64,000 nt of DNA, from assembly GCF_002632585.1 (NCBI RefSeq), contig NZ_NIBV01000001.1, positions 235,078 to 299,077 of the forward strand, read 5' to 3'. Shown here in pieces: positions 41,404 through 51,527 of the stretch. The DNA is from Xenorhabdus szentirmaii DSM 16338 (GTDB taxonomy: Bacteria > Pseudomonadota > Gammaproteobacteria > Enterobacterales > Enterobacteriaceae). The position numbers were made by a program, and so were the translations under genes. Under the pieces are notes generated by a model. That model saw nothing but the letters and a program-made list of their open reading frames with translations. It was not told the DNA's origin and searched no databases. Position 1 is the stretch's first letter, and each line of letters starts with the position of its first letter.

Positions 41404-41782
41404 AATGGTAAATTTGTTGCCAAAGAGCGCGTTTTGCATTCCCATCAAGAGATAAGTCATTTAATGCCGGGCTTCTCAAAGAAATCCCTTGTATTGATAA
41501 GGTAATATCAACTCCCAGCAACCAGCATGGGCAATGGATTGATTCCGAAAGTAGCTCAACATCTTTTGTCGTGATGCAATATACCAATGAGGCGTCAATC
41601 CCCATGGTTGTGAAAATATCAGCAAACAATGAATGACTTAAGTCAATCTGATCATAGGCAATGATCAATAGACGGGTTGAATCAGGGATGAGGACAGACA
41701 ATTCACCCTGCAAGGCCATCGGGCTACGCAAAACCCATTGGGTAATTCCCATTCGGGAGAGTAATCTGTCACGCTTCGTCAT
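41372..41782 (-). CDS. holD: DNA polymerase III psi subunit
   Basis: A 136-residue clamp-loader accessory protein (E. coli 137). The N-terminal LLSRMGITQWVLRSPMALQGE is the chi/tau-binding part and ALWQQIYHYE near the C-terminus is conserved. Psi links the tau complex to chi and SSB. It overlaps rimI, and is divergent from rsmC by 141 bp. Confidence 0.93.
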   Translation of the reverse strand: MTKRDRLLSRMGITQWVLRSPMALQGELSVLIPDSTRLLIIAYDQIDLSHSLFADIFTTMGIDASLVYCITTKDVELLSESIHCPCWLLGVDITLSIQGISLRSPALNDLSLDGNAKRALWQQIYHYEEYFSINSR

Positions 41783-41923
41783 CGTGTTTTATTCCATCTG
41801 CCATAAAAAAATAACAGGTAATATATTATCAGAGGGCTTAACTCTGCGCCAATCAGCATGGCATCTCAGTTTTGCCCGCTGGTATTGATACTTGGATAAA
41901 GATTTATAAGGAGCTATACATAG

Positions 41924-42937
41924 ATGTCAGTTTTAACCCCGGCCAGCGAAGTCATCTTGCGCCATCAAGACCACTTTCGCTCCCATAATCTGCTCTTCGC
42001 CGGTGATTTGCAGGACAACCTAGCAACAGAAATCGAAGCTGCAAATGTCAAGGTACATACCAATCAATATCACCACTGGCAATCTCTCATTCGTCAACTC
42101 GGTGACAATGCTCAGTTTGGGCTCAAAGCAAACAGCGCATTCATAGCAGGATGCAATACGCTGATTTTTTATTGGCCAAAAAGCAAACAGGAAGCACGTT
42201 TCCAACTGCGCAGTTTGTTTTCCATTCTGCCTGCCGGCACAGATATCTTTGTGGTAGGCGAAAACCGCAGTGGTGTGCGCAGTGTTGATAAATTAATGGA
42301 AGGCATTGTGACTTTCCATAAAATCGATACGGCACGCCGCTGTAGCTTGTTTTATGGTCAGCTTAAAAATCAGGTTCAGTTTGACCAGAACAATTGGTGG
42401 AACAGCTATCAAGTGGGTGATGTGACTGTCAATACACTGCCTGGTGTATTCAGCCAAGACGATTTGGATATTGGCAGCCGTCTGCTGCTTTCGACTTTTG
42501 ATGCCCCTCTTTCCGGCAATTTATTGGATCTCGCCTGTGGCTCCGGAGTATTGGCTGCGGTTCTGGGTAAGAAAAACCCTGAATTAACGCTGACATTAAG
42601 TGATGTCAATGCTGCCGCAATTACCTCCAGTAAAGCAACGCTGAAAGCCAATAAACTGGAAGGTAAGGTTATCGCCAGTAATGCGTATTCTGCCATTGAA
42701 GAAAAGTTTGACTGGATTATCTCCAATCCCCCTTTCCATGATGGCCTGAAGACTAATCTGGCGGCAGCTGATGATATGATCCGCATGGCACCAAACTATC
42801 TGAAACCAGGCGGTAAACTGCGGATTGTGGCAAATGCTTTTCTGCCTTACCCTGATTTACTGGACCACACTTTTGGCAAGCATGAAGTCATTGCTCAGAC
42901 AGGTAAATTTAAGGTGTATCAAGCAACGAAAAACTAG
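41924..42937 (+). CDS. rsmC: 16S rRNA m2G1207 methyltransferase
   Basis: A 337-residue protein with two tandem Rossmann domains: a non-catalytic N-terminal one and a C-terminal SAM-dependent one with [20 protein letters not shown] (SAM loop) and the N6/N2-type motif [11 protein letters not shown]. It methylates G1207 in helix 34 of 16S rRNA in 30S subunits. AAGGAG precedes the ATG. E. coli RsmC has 342 residues. Confidence 0.95.
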   Translation: MSVLTPASEVILRHQDHFRSHNLLFAGDLQDNLATEIEAANVKVHTNQYHHWQSLIRQLGDNAQFGLKANSAFIAGCNTLIFYWPKSKQEARFQLRSLFSILPAGTDIFVVGENRSGVRSVDKLMEGIVTFHKIDTARRCSLFYGQLKNQVQFDQNNWWNSYQVGDVTVNTLPGVFSQDDLDIGSRLLLSTFDAPLSGNLLDLACGSGVLAAVLGKKNPELTLTLSDVNAAAITSSKATLKANKLEGKVIASNAYSAIEEKFDWIISNPPFHDGLKTNLAAADDMIRMAPNYLKPGGKLRIVANAFLPYPDLLDHTFGKHEVIAQTGKFKVYQATKN

Positions 42938-42958
42938 CTTAGCCCTGCATGACGACCT

Positions 42959-42992
42959 TTGCCTGCTCCGGTTTAATGAGCAGGCAATTTTT
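42959..42992 (+). terminator. rsmC terminator
   Basis: TTGCCTGCTC and GAGCAGGCAA pair around a nine-base loop and are followed by TTTTT, 22 bp after the rsmC stop. Confidence 0.85.
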
Positions 42993-43050
42993 CCGTTATT
43001 TCAAGGTGTCTAATTTTACGTCAATCACACTGTTTCACACTAAATAATGA

Positions 43051-43078
43051 TTGACGCCAGCCATAAAATCTCTAGAAT
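43051..43078 (+). promoter_or_regulatory. Promoter of the tRNA-Leu operon
   Basis: TTGACG and TAGAAT at 16-bp spacing, followed by a GC-rich discriminator (GCGCC) typical of stringently controlled stable-RNA promoters. It lies 41 bp before the first tRNA-Leu. Confidence 0.8.
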
Positions 43079-43119
43079 GCGCCTCCATACTATGCATTTA
43101 AGTGGTAGTGTCTGAATTT

Positions 43120-43206
43120 GCGAGGGTGGCGGAATTGGTAGACGCGCTAGCTTCAGGTGTTAGTGTTCTTACGGACGTGGGGGTTCAAGTCCCCCCCTTC
43201 GCACCA
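43120..43206 (+). tRNA. tRNA-Leu (CAG)
   Basis: An 87-base class II tRNA with encoded CCA. Anticodon CAG at 43154-43156 in the loop CTTCAGG; long variable arm TGTTC-TTAC-GGACG contains a G-U pair; T-arm GGGGGTTCAAGTCCCCC. It differs from the next copy only in the variable arm (T instead of C). Confidence 0.97.
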
Positions 43207-43252
43207 AATCAGATAACTATTGGTTAAATAAATCGGATAAATGGCAGTACCT

Positions 43253-43339
43253 GCGAGGGTGGCGGAATTGGTAGACGCGCTAGCTTCAGGTGTTAGTGTC
43301 CTTACGGACGTGGGGGTTCAAGTCCCCCCCTTCGCACCA
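43253..43339 (+). tRNA. tRNA-Leu (CAG), second copy
   Basis: Identical to the preceding copy except for TGTCC in the variable arm, the base-paired form seen in E. coli. The pair is 46 bp apart and probably cotranscribed. E. coli also has a cluster of these genes close to rsmC. Confidence 0.97.
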
Positions 43340-43650
43340 CTGTTACATAATCCCTTTCTCTGGTTTTATTTCCTCAGCATTACACCTTAGCTTCCTTTGT
43401 ATAATCCCTTTTCTTGCTGAACATTCACTCACTCTGTCGGTACGCTGCAAATTCTGCTTCACAGGGTCCTTATTAACACCTGCCGGAGACGGCGTTTGAC
43501 AGCACATTGAATAAACCGCCACCTTAAATGATGATGAAATGATGAGTTTAACAACACCATATATGGCGACGGCTTAATCAAAACCTGAAAATGCCTCCTC
43601 AATCAATTCATTCAATATCAAGAGAAAGCAGTTACAGGCTTATTTTTCTG
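43340..43650. other. Intergenic stretch between tRNA-Leu and phoA
   Basis: 311 bp between convergent units. I see no gene and no convincing terminator hairpin; a CCATATATGG palindrome at about 43558 is the only feature. Confidence 0.5.
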
Positions 43651-45105
43651 TCATTTGTTGCCACTCTCTTTTAAACCCAACGCATCACGTATCGTGAAGA
43701 ACAGATCTGTCTGATCAGTCAAACCAACAACATTGGTAGCATGTGGGCCATAAGCAGCAACGCGCAGTTGTGTACCCGCATGCTCCTGGGCATCTTTATC
43801 TTCTGATGTCGCATAATTGACTGCCATGATCCCGCCATCTTTAGTAATAAGAGAACGGGTTAAACCTGGTGATTCAATTTCAGGTTCGATAATCTGACTG
43901 GCATGAGCATGATCACCGGTCACAATAACCAACGTATCACCACGCTCTTTTGCGAAGTTGAGGCCAACTTGAAGGGCTTTATCTAGTAAAACAGTTTCAC
44001 CAATTTGCGCACAAGGGTTGGATTTATGATTCTGTTTATCAATTGATGCACTTTCGACTAGCAAGAAAAAGCCATTTTCATTCTCTTTAAGTAAATCAAT
44101 CGCCTTCTCTGTCATTTGATCTAATGTCGGTGCATTAGGATCTAACTTCGCATTTATTTCGCACTTTACAGGCGCTTCATTAATATTACCGCGATAAACC
44201 GCTTTCGGCCCTTGCCAGGCAACATCCATCGTTTCTTTATGGAATAACCCTAATAACGGTTTTTGTTGATTGGCTTCTTTAACGTTGGTTAATGACGCCG
44301 CATTGGTAACCCACTGATAACCTTGTTCCAGAGCCTGATCTTTCAGTGTCTTTCCTGCATTCGCGCCGGAAACGGATTTTTGATCAAAATATTTTGCACC
44401 GCCCCCTAATGTCACATCAGCACGTACTGCCAGTAATTGTTCTGTAATGGAACCTTTGCCGCCATTTTCTAGCGCATTGGCCGGACATTTTTTCGAAACC
44501 TCTTCAGGTCCATAGCACTTACGCTGTATCACATGCGCATACATCGATGCTGGTGTTGCATCCTGTACTATCGCTGTGGTGATATTGCCGGTTGCTTTGC
44601 CATTCTTTTTGGCTAATTCCAGAATAGATTGCTGGGCCTGACCAAAAACATCAACGCCTACAGCACCGTTATAAGTTTTTACCCCTGTCGCAAAGGCTGT
44701 GGCAGAAGCAGAAGAATCTGTCGCGTAATTGGGTTTATGTGTTTTTTCATTCAGTGAATAATTGGTGTATTGTCCGGTAAACGGCAACGCATCAATGCCC
44801 TTAAAGAACCCACCAGCCCCTTCTGCATAATTACGGGCAATCGTAATTTCAGAATCTCCCATGCCATCACCAATGAACAAAATCACATTCCTAGCTTTGG
44901 TATTGCTCAATACAGCCTTAAGTGCTTCAGTCTGATCTTGTGTCAAACGACGGGCTCCGCCAAATTGAGTTATATCGCTTTGCGCTTCACGCTTCTGTGC
45001 CATGATGTTATTTGAATCGTCAATTGCCCACGCAGGGACATTTGCTCCCAACATCAATGTAGTGACCACAGCAGCAAGCAATTTTTTTTGATATGTACGC
45101 GACAT
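43651..45105 (-). CDS. phoA: Alkaline phosphatase
   Basis: A 484-residue periplasmic phosphomonoesterase (E. coli 471). Signal peptide [20 protein letters not shown] ending in VPAWA (about residue 27). Catalytic serine block [23 protein letters not shown]; metal ligands in [24 protein letters not shown] and [11 protein letters not shown]. Four cysteines fit the two native disulphides. AAGGAAA precedes the ATG. I could not identify a clear Pho box upstream. Confidence 0.96.
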   Translation of the reverse strand: MSRTYQKKLLAAVVTTLMLGANVPAWAIDDSNNIMAQKREAQSDITQFGGARRLTQDQTEALKAVLSNTKARNVILFIGDGMGDSEITIARNYAEGAGGFFKGIDALPFTGQYTNYSLNEKTHKPNYATDSSASATAFATGVKTYNGAVGVDVFGQAQQSILELAKKNGKATGNITTAIVQDATPASMYAHVIQRKCYGPEEVSKKCPANALENGGKGSITEQLLAVRADVTLGGGAKYFDQKSVSGANAGKTLKDQALEQGYQWVTNAASLTNVKEANQQKPLLGLFHKETMDVAWQGPKAVYRGNINEAPVKCEINAKLDPNAPTLDQMTEKAIDLLKENENGFFLLVESASIDKQNHKSNPCAQIGETVLLDKALQVGLNFAKERGDTLVIVTGDHAHASQIIEPEIESPGLTRSLITKDGGIMAVNYATSEDKDAQEHAGTQLRVAAYGPHATNVVGLTDQTDLFFTIRDALGLKESGNK

Positions 45106-45561
45106 AGAGTTTCCTTGTAATCAGATAAAGCAAAAGAAATTATCATCTTAAACTATAAGGATTATTGATATACCAAATAATAGTTATTTGAACTTATCAC
45201 TACATGGTAATAACAAAAAACACACACAAAAAAGCAAGCCACCACCTCAATAAAATCAATATAATTACTTGATAATAGATAATATTATTGATTATCCCTC
45301 AGGCTTTACCACCTTCAAAACAGGGAGAAGATCCAATGATTAGACTTGTATATAATTACAGCATTTGAGATAAAGCATATGCCTGCATTCTTTTAAGGTA
45401 TTTATCTAATGAGTCCTCAATTACCCATATGACATAAACTCCAACATATTTTTGATTCAACCAAAAATTTTGTGGCAAAACGTCTTCATAACAAACATAA
45501 CATTCGCATGTCTGAATATAGGGCATTGCACCTTCTCTCCAACTCCCCACGAAGGTGAGTT
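45106..45561. other. AT-rich non-coding stretch upstream of phoA
   Basis: About 450 bp containing the leftward phoA promoter region but no gene I can support. A 64-codon minus-strand frame at 45356-45550 has unusual cysteine and tyrosine content and no recognisable domain. Confidence 0.4.
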
Positions 45562-45838
45562 GCGGATGCAGGAATTCGCGAATCTATTGAATGTGAATCA
45601 AAGCTTGATGAGTCGGTTAGTCGAAAGATTGGCACGCAATAACTATACATTCCACGATCCCGCCCCAATGATAAATGAGGGATCAATGCCGTACTGATCA
45701 GTACCGGAAAAGAAAAATATATTAACGGTTAAATCAGAATATGAGGCTGCACTTCTTGAATTGAAACTCGGGAGCCCCGCTTTCAGCTTCGGGTTGAAGA
45801 AGTGGGAAAAAGCGATATCCAGATTGATCACCGCCTGA
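45562..45838 (+). pseudogene. Probable remnant of a helix-turn-helix regulator (GntR/UTRA- or MarR-like)
   Basis: One reading frame encodes ELRMQEFANLLNVNQSLMSR (a helix-turn-helix-like stretch), then a TGA stop at 45695, then in the same frame SEYEAALLELKLGSPAFSF, which resembles the start of the UTRA domain of GntR regulators. The protein is far too short for an intact regulator. It lies beside the aldehyde dehydrogenase cluster, which it may once have controlled. Confidence 0.35.
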
Positions 45839-45864
45839 TTGCTCTTTAAAACCCCTCGGGCTTT

Positions 45865-45907
45865 CCGCCTTATATCCCCGCCCGCATTGGGCGAGGGATT
45901 ATGGCGG
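45865..45907. repeat. REP-like imperfect palindrome
   Basis: CCGCCTTATATCCCCGCCC and GGGCGAGGGATTATGGCGG form a 19-bp stem with four mismatches around a five-base loop. GC-rich in an AT-rich context, 70 bp downstream of the aldehyde dehydrogenase stop, where REP units or terminators commonly occur. Confidence 0.55.
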
Positions 45908-45976
45908 ATTTTGCTAAATTGTAAAAACTGAGACAAACTCCCTGAAATAAGAAGCTTGCTGACTAAATTGTTACTA

Positions 45977-47473
45977 TCAATAGCGCATCATCACTGATTT
46001 CAGTTCCGTATAATGCTCAATAAAAGCACTACCGAATTCACGGCCAATTCCTGAAGATTTCATACCACCAAACGGGACAGCAGGATCTAAGAAAGTATGC
46101 ATATTGACCCACAAAATACCCGCTTCAATACGCGGGATCATCCGCATTGCTTTGCTCAGGTCATTCGTCCATAAGCTGGCAGACAAGCCAAATGGTGTCG
46201 CATTCATCATGGCAATTAACTCTTCCTCATCTTCGTAACTGAGGAACGTACCAATCGGCCCAAATGTCTCTTCTTTCATTAACGCGTCTTCGGTGCTCTT
46301 TGCCCTCACGATCGTCGGTGCGACAAAAAACCCCGCCCTTTCCAGCGCATAGCCTCCATAGACAATTTCACAATCCTCTTGGCGCGCTTTATCAAATAAA
46401 GAGAGAATTTTTTCGTAATGTTCCCGATTTGCCAGTGGCCCTACTTCTGTGGATTCATCAAGAGGGGAGCCTATCTTCATAGCTGATAAGCGCTCAGAGA
46501 GCAATTGCAGAACCGCTTCCATATGCACAGAAGGAATGAAGAAACGTTCAGCAGCCGCACAGATTTGTCCTTGATACACATATCCTGCTTCTAATATACC
46601 ATCGACAATTTTTTCAACGCTCATGTCCGCCAAAAAAGCAGCTGCATTCTTCCCGCCAAGTTCTAATGTCGTGCGTTTCAACCCCTGCTCCAACGCCGAC
46701 TTGCCAACACTTATCCCTGTTGGAATGGAGCCGGTAAAAGTGACTTTGGCGCACTGAGGATGATGAATCAAAGATGAGCCAACATGTCTGCCTGAGCCAT
46801 TGATAATATTGATGACGCCATCAGGGATACCCGCTTCTTTTGCCAATTCAGCAACACGGAGTAGGGTTACGGGGGTATATTCACTGGGTTTAAGCACTAT
46901 CGTACAACCACTGGCCAATGCGGCCCCGAGTTTCCAGATAGCAATCATGATGGAGAAATTCCACGGAATAATTCCGACCACGACACCAATGGGTTCACGG
47001 CGGGTGAAAGCGGTATATTTCTCCCCCTTGAGTGATGGCAATGAAACATTCAGGGTTTCGCCACTGATTTTGCTCGACCATCCGGCAAAATAACGCAGAT
47101 AATCAGCAGATGCTCCCACATCCAGTATGCGGGACAATTGAATGGGTTTACCGGAACATACGCTTTCCAGTTGGGCTAATTCCTCACTATTTTTTTGCAG
47201 TAAATCAGCCAATCGATTCAGGCAGTTTCCCCGTTCCAGAGGGGAAGTTTGCGCCCAGACTCCATGAAAAGCCTCTGATGCAGCCTGCATCGCCTGATTC
47301 ACTTCAGCCTCTTCACCCTGATTGACCGTAGCGATGGTTTCACCGGAAGCCGGGTTAACGACAGAGAAGGTTTTATTTCCCTGACCAAAAACAGAGGCTC
47401 CATTAATATAGTGGCCGTGAGTACGTTGTAAAAAAGCCGTAACGGACTCCAGCAAATTAATTTCACTCATCAT
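45977..47473 (-). CDS. Aldehyde dehydrogenase, FeaB (phenylacetaldehyde dehydrogenase)-like
   Basis: A 498-residue NAD(P)-dependent enzyme. Motifs: GIIPWNFSIMIAIWKLG (coenzyme site), LKPSEYTPVTLLRVAELA, FTGSIPTG, the general base in TLELGGKN and the catalytic Cys in QGQICAAAERF. Overall it follows E. coli FeaB (499 residues) from HGHYINGA to ELKSVMMRY. Last gene of a leftward cluster with a FAD-dependent amine oxidase and a cupin, so an amine-derived aldehyde is the probable substrate. Confidence 0.88.
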   Translation of the reverse strand: MMSEINLLESVTAFLQRTHGHYINGASVFGQGNKTFSVVNPASGETIATVNQGEEAEVNQAMQAASEAFHGVWAQTSPLERGNCLNRLADLLQKNSEELAQLESVCSGKPIQLSRILDVGASADYLRYFAGWSSKISGETLNVSLPSLKGEKYTAFTRREPIGVVVGIIPWNFSIMIAIWKLGAALASGCTIVLKPSEYTPVTLLRVAELAKEAGIPDGVINIINGSGRHVGSSLIHHPQCAKVTFTGSIPTGISVGKSALEQGLKRTTLELGGKNAAAFLADMSVEKIVDGILEAGYVYQGQICAAAERFFIPSVHMEAVLQLLSERLSAMKIGSPLDESTEVGPLANREHYEKILSLFDKARQEDCEIVYGGYALERAGFFVAPTIVRAKSTEDALMKEETFGPIGTFLSYEDEEELIAMMNATPFGLSASLWTNDLSKAMRMIPRIEAGILWVNMHTFLDPAVPFGGMKSSGIGREFGSAFIEHYTELKSVMMRY

Positions 47474-47497
47474 CTTTTCCCTTGTTTAGCCAGACAG

Positions 47498-47866
47498 TTA
47501 CCCATTGATACAGGCCATATAATGTTTGACGAAGCGCTCACTCGTGATGTCCCACAAGACTTCAGTTCCTTTCGCCGCAAACCACGAATCACCTTTATGA
47601 TATTCAACCACCACGCCAGTTTTAACATCCGTCAATTTCACTGAGCCTTCATGAACTGTTGCCATTTCATCAAAGGGATAAGTCATTTTGAATTTACCTT
47701 TAGTGCAGGCAAAAATACCGCAAGTCAGATTATCCGTTGGCTCTCCGTGGATCATTGCCCCACTCGCCTGTGGATCACCTTCCACGACAACAGAACCAAG
47801 ATTGGTGACACTGCCGATTGGCATTAATTCAGGAAGTGAGTTATCTAGCATCAATGGCTTTATCAT
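47498..47866 (-). CDS. Small cupin-domain protein
   Basis: A 122-residue single-domain cupin of the Cupin_3/DUF861 kind. The sequence GKFKMTYPFDEMATVHEGSV and YHKGDSWFAAKGTEVLWDI shows the two cupin motifs, though several metal-ligand histidines are not obvious. Such cupins are often found beside PuuB-like oxidases and aldehyde dehydrogenases; their role is not established. The ATG at 47866 (after AAGGTG) is preferred over a GTG three codons upstream. Confidence 0.8.
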   Translation of the reverse strand: MIKPLMLDNSLPELMPIGSVTNLGSVVVEGDPQASGAMIHGEPTDNLTCGIFACTKGKFKMTYPFDEMATVHEGSVKLTDVKTGVVVEYHKGDSWFAAKGTEVLWDITSERFVKHYMACING

Positions 47867-47933
47867 GACTTTCACCTTTCAATATTTACCGTTCAAAAAC
47901 AAAGAGAAGAAAAAATGCTAAACAGAGATAAAA

Positions 47934-49235
47934 TTAAAGACGTCCCATCCAGTAACCCGAAACCTGATGCCAAATCTTGCCGGCAGATAAAAGGACATGC
48001 CTCAATTCATCTTTCCCAATAATATTCAGATGTTGGATCGAACTCAGCAGCGAGTAGCGATCAGAGCCTTCGCTCATGCCCTCAGCCAAAACTTTGCAGA
48101 TAATGTGGCTCGGTGTTACACCAAAACCTGAATATCCCTGCACATAGAACACATTATCATGATCAGGCAGAGAACCAATTTGCGGGAATAAATTAACGCT
48201 GCAAGCCATTGGGCCGCCCCATGCCAGTTCTATTTTTACATCTTTCAGGTAAGGGAACGTTTTCAGCATGATATTGCGGTTCCATGCTTTTAAATCGGCA
48301 GGCATATATTCAATAAACTGTGTCGCACTGCCATATAACAGGCGGTTTTCTTTGGTCACACGGTAGTAGTCGATGATAGGACTGATATCGCTGTATGCTC
48401 CGCGGATCGGGCTGATCCTTTCGATAAGCTCATCTGACAGTTCTTCTGTCATTAGCTGGAAGGCATACGTATTGATCGTTTTTCTGTAAATCGTGGGTTC
48501 AAGCCCGTTCAGGAATGAATCACATGCCCACAACATTTTATTGGCACGGACAGATCCCATAGCTGTGCGCACTGTCACTCTTGGGCCATATTCCACATTC
48601 AAAACCTGACTGTTTTCGAAAATCTTGACGCCATATTCTGACACTGCTTTGGCTTCACCCAACATCAGATTCAGTGAGTGAACATGCCCGCCTCCCATAT
48701 GCTTTAATGCACTGGTATAGCGTTCTGAGCCGATGACTTTTTTAACATCAGAACCCGTATAAAGTTCAATTTCTTCATCCGGTAAAGCCGAGCGAAACTC
48801 TTTCAACCAACTCTGCAATGTTTTTTCATGACGTGCATTCCAGCCAAGATAGGCATAGCCCCGACAGAAATCAGCCTGAATATCATATTTGGCGATCCGC
48901 TCCCGAATGATCCCTGCACCCAGGTTGCTGATTTTAAATATGGTTTCCAGACCTTTGTCACCGACATGACGCCTGATCCTTTCTATATCATGACCAATCC
49001 CTGTCATAACCTGCCCACCATTGCGGCCTGTACCGCCATATCCCAATGTCCGGCCTTCTAAGATCGCAATATTGGTGATGCCTTTTTCAGCGAGTTCCAG
49101 TGCTGTATTGATGCCGGAAAAACCGCCACCAATAATAACAACATCAACATCAAGATCTTCTTTCAAGATAGGAAAGCGCAGATCATATTTCTTAGTTGCC
49201 GCATAGTATGTTAATGAATCTATTTGATTATTCAT
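47934..49235 (-). CDS. FAD-dependent amine/amino-acid oxidoreductase, PuuB-like
   Basis: A 433-residue DAO-family oxidase. The N-terminal FAD site is DVVIIGGGFSGINTALELAE with the second stretch YGGTGRNGGQV, as in gamma-glutamylputrescine oxidase PuuB. C-terminal VQGYSGFGVTPSH is the conserved FAD-binding end. First gene of a leftward three-gene cluster (oxidase, cupin, aldehyde dehydrogenase) that would convert a primary amine via an aldehyde to an acid. The exact amine is unknown. The ATG at 49235 is preferred to one six codons upstream. Confidence 0.85.
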   Translation of the reverse strand: MNNQIDSLTYYAATKKYDLRFPILKEDLDVDVVIIGGGFSGINTALELAEKGITNIAILEGRTLGYGGTGRNGGQVMTGIGHDIERIRRHVGDKGLETIFKISNLGAGIIRERIAKYDIQADFCRGYAYLGWNARHEKTLQSWLKEFRSALPDEEIELYTGSDVKKVIGSERYTSALKHMGGGHVHSLNLMLGEAKAVSEYGVKIFENSQVLNVEYGPRVTVRTAMGSVRANKMLWACDSFLNGLEPTIYRKTINTYAFQLMTEELSDELIERISPIRGAYSDISPIIDYYRVTKENRLLYGSATQFIEYMPADLKAWNRNIMLKTFPYLKDVKIELAWGGPMACSVNLFPQIGSLPDHDNVFYVQGYSGFGVTPSHIICKVLAEGMSEGSDRYSLLSSIQHLNIIGKDELRHVLLSAGKIWHQVSGYWMGRL

Positions 49236-49625
49236 GTTATACCCCGTGAGCATCTATTCACCCCTTGATAACCACAGCCAATTGCCTTATCAGACTGTGT
49301 TACAAGGGCATTTATCATATCCATTGAATATTTGGTTAGCTAAATGTGCCAGTAAAGAAATCCAAGAGTCATATTAACAAGTTAATGAAAAATAAAAATA
49401 ACGGTTATTCATTTATTTTTTGTTTTAATCATATATGAATCATATGTACATGAAATGCTCAAACCATTTACTGTTTATATGTTAATTAAATCACAATTAA
49501 TGAGTCGCTCATTAATAATTGATATTTTTTGTATTGCTATTTTGTGATGGCCTGCTGAGGAATTTTTCTGACAGTGAATTATTCTTAAAACAGATATTTT
49601 CATTTAATAACAAAAAGGAACCTGT
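49236..49625. promoter_or_regulatory. Divergent promoter region of the amine cluster and nucleoside hydrolase
   Basis: 390 bp of AT-rich DNA, no gene. Overlapping short palindromes (CATATATG, CATATG) at 49430-49450 may be operator elements. Individual promoters could not be fixed. Confidence 0.4.
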
Positions 49626-50576
49626 ATGTTACCCAAGAAAATTATCCTTGATTGTGATCCTGGGCATGACGACGCCATTGCGATGCTGCTTGCTCACGGC
49701 AACCCTAATATTGAACTCTTGGCTGTAACAACCGTTGCCGGCAATCAAACTCTGGATAAAGTTACCCGTAATGCACTCTGCATTGCCCGCATCGCTAACA
49801 TCCACAATGTTCCTTTTGCTGCCGGATGTCACCGGCCACTTGTACGGGAAATCAAAACTGCCCCCGATATTCATGGTGAAACAGGTCTGGATGGCCCAAC
49901 CCTGCCTGATCCATCAATGAGATTAGATGCCCGTCACGCAGTTGATCTCATTATTGATGTGATTATGGAAAATCCCCCCAAAAGTGTGACCTTGGTTCCC
50001 ACTGCGGGATTAACGAATATTGCAATGGCAGTCCGAAAAGCGCCACACATTGTTGAAAGGGTGAAAGAAGTTGTCCTGATGGGCGGGGGATATCATAAGG
50101 GTAACCGAAGTGCCACTGCGGAATTTAATATCTTTATCGATCCGGAAGCCGCGCACATTGTTTTCAATGAAAAATGGCCGCTGACGATGGTCGGATTAGA
50201 TCTTACCCATCAAGCCCAAGCAACGCCTGATGTCATTGAAGCAATTTCCCGGATAAAAACACGCCCTGCTAAATTTGTTTTAGATGCCCTGGAATTCTAT
50301 GGAGAAACATATCGCCAGAATCAGGGGTTCAATTACCCTCCGGTACATGATCCCTGCGCTGTCGCTTATGTTATTGATCCCACCGTAATGACGACGCAAA
50401 AAGTCCCCGTCAATATCGAGCTGGCAGGCGCGTTAACAACAGGCATGACCGTTGCAGATTTCCGTTACCCTATACCGGAAGATTGCCATACTCAGGTTGC
50501 CGTTAAATTGGATCAGACAAAATTTTGGCAATTAGTGATTGATGCCCTGAAAAATATCGGCGAAACCAACGGGTAA
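49626..50576 (+). CDS. Ribonucleoside hydrolase (IunH/RihB family)
   Basis: A 316-residue enzyme hydrolysing the N-glycosidic bond of nucleosides to ribose and base. The Ca2+-binding DCDPGHDDAIAMLLA at residues 9-23 is diagnostic; HGETGLDGP, VLMGGGY, AEFNIFIDPEAA and PVHDPCAVAY complete the active site. Closest by eye to the pyrimidine-preferring RihB. AAAAGGA precedes the ATG. It complements nucleoside uptake and the deo operon elsewhere in the window. Confidence 0.92.
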   Translation: MLPKKIILDCDPGHDDAIAMLLAHGNPNIELLAVTTVAGNQTLDKVTRNALCIARIANIHNVPFAAGCHRPLVREIKTAPDIHGETGLDGPTLPDPSMRLDARHAVDLIIDVIMENPPKSVTLVPTAGLTNIAMAVRKAPHIVERVKEVVLMGGGYHKGNRSATAEFNIFIDPEAAHIVFNEKWPLTMVGLDLTHQAQATPDVIEAISRIKTRPAKFVLDALEFYGETYRQNQGFNYPPVHDPCAVAYVIDPTVMTTQKVPVNIELAGALTTGMTVADFRYPIPEDCHTQVAVKLDQTKFWQLVIDALKNIGETNG

Positions 50577-50639
50577 TGCATCTTCTTTAGATCTTTGAAA
50601 CCGGTCTTTCACCTTTTATGGGTTTATTAGCATGGGAAA

Positions 50640-51425
50640 CTACTCAATGAGCCGTATTCCCATTAACACCGCGCTGCATAATATCAGGGAGAATGTTGCA
50701 TACTGAAACACGTTGTCAGGCAAGCATTTCATTAAATATTTAGCGAAGGGAATCGCCAGCAGAGAACCCATGAACAGCATTACAGCCAATTTCCAATGAG
50801 TGTGATCGCCGTAGGCATAAGCAAATGCCGAAGAGCCGGATAATATCATGGTGACAAACAGAGAAACGCCAATCGCCTGTTTGATATTCATCTGTGTATA
50901 ACGCAGCAACAGCGGCAACACGACCACGCCACCACCAACACCGGTTGCACCCAATACTAACCCGGCCCCTGTTGCGGGCAACAAGAGTGACTTAACCCAC
51001 CCTGATTGCAAGCCGCCATGACTGTCAGGCTTCGGTGTCTGCCTTATTTGATGGTAAAAAAGATACAGCGAAAATAAGATGGCAAAGACAACCAACAAAT
51101 TGATCCCCCATTCAAGCTGCATTTGGTAATGGCTCAAATGACTCAGTATTGTGACCCCATAACTTGCCAATACGGTACCGGGCAGCATAATCAGCAAGAT
51201 CACGACAGACTGAAATAGCGGGATATTTCCTATGCGAAAGTGCATATAGGAAGATGATATTTTCATGAGCATCGAAAGAAGATTGGCGGTAGCAACCGCA
51301 GACAATGCATCCAACCCAAAGAAATAGGTCAGTATCGGCAAGACTATCACGCCTCCACCCACACCAGTTGTACTGATAATCAAACCAACAAAGGCGCCGG
51401 TCACAATCTCAGGAATCAATGACAT
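50640..51425 (-). CDS. TauE/SafE-family membrane exporter
   Basis: A 261-residue membrane protein with two repeats of the TauE signature (TTGVGGGVIVLPILTYFFG near the N-terminus and ATGVGGGVVVLPLLLRYT in the second half) and about eight hydrophobic spans. Relatives export sulphite, sulphoacetate or other organic anions. An upstream in-frame ATG (51461) has a ribosome-binding site too close to it, so the internal ATG is preferred. Convergent with the nucleoside hydrolase gene. Confidence 0.88.
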   Translation of the reverse strand: MSLIPEIVTGAFVGLIISTTGVGGGVIVLPILTYFFGLDALSAVATANLLSMLMKISSSYMHFRIGNIPLFQSVVILLIMLPGTVLASYGVTILSHLSHYQMQLEWGINLLVVFAILFSLYLFYHQIRQTPKPDSHGGLQSGWVKSLLLPATGAGLVLGATGVGGGVVVLPLLLRYTQMNIKQAIGVSLFVTMILSGSSAFAYAYGDHTHWKLAVMLFMGSLLAIPFAKYLMKCLPDNVFQYATFSLILCSAVLMGIRLIE

Positions 51426-51527
51426 TATCTTTTTTCCGGCTGATATTTCATCAAAGCTCATTCCTTAGCGTACTTCATCCAGCATGAGCCTATAAAAAAA
51501 ACAAATATCATATTTAAAAATAGAATA

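Noticed and set aside
43120..43339. Tandem tRNA-Leu genes as an integration site
   Set aside because: There is no integrase or partial tRNA copy nearby; the tandem order is also normal in E. coli.
45106..45260. Pho box upstream of phoA
   Set aside because: I looked for two CTGTCAT-like units with four-base spacing and found only weak, overlapping matches.
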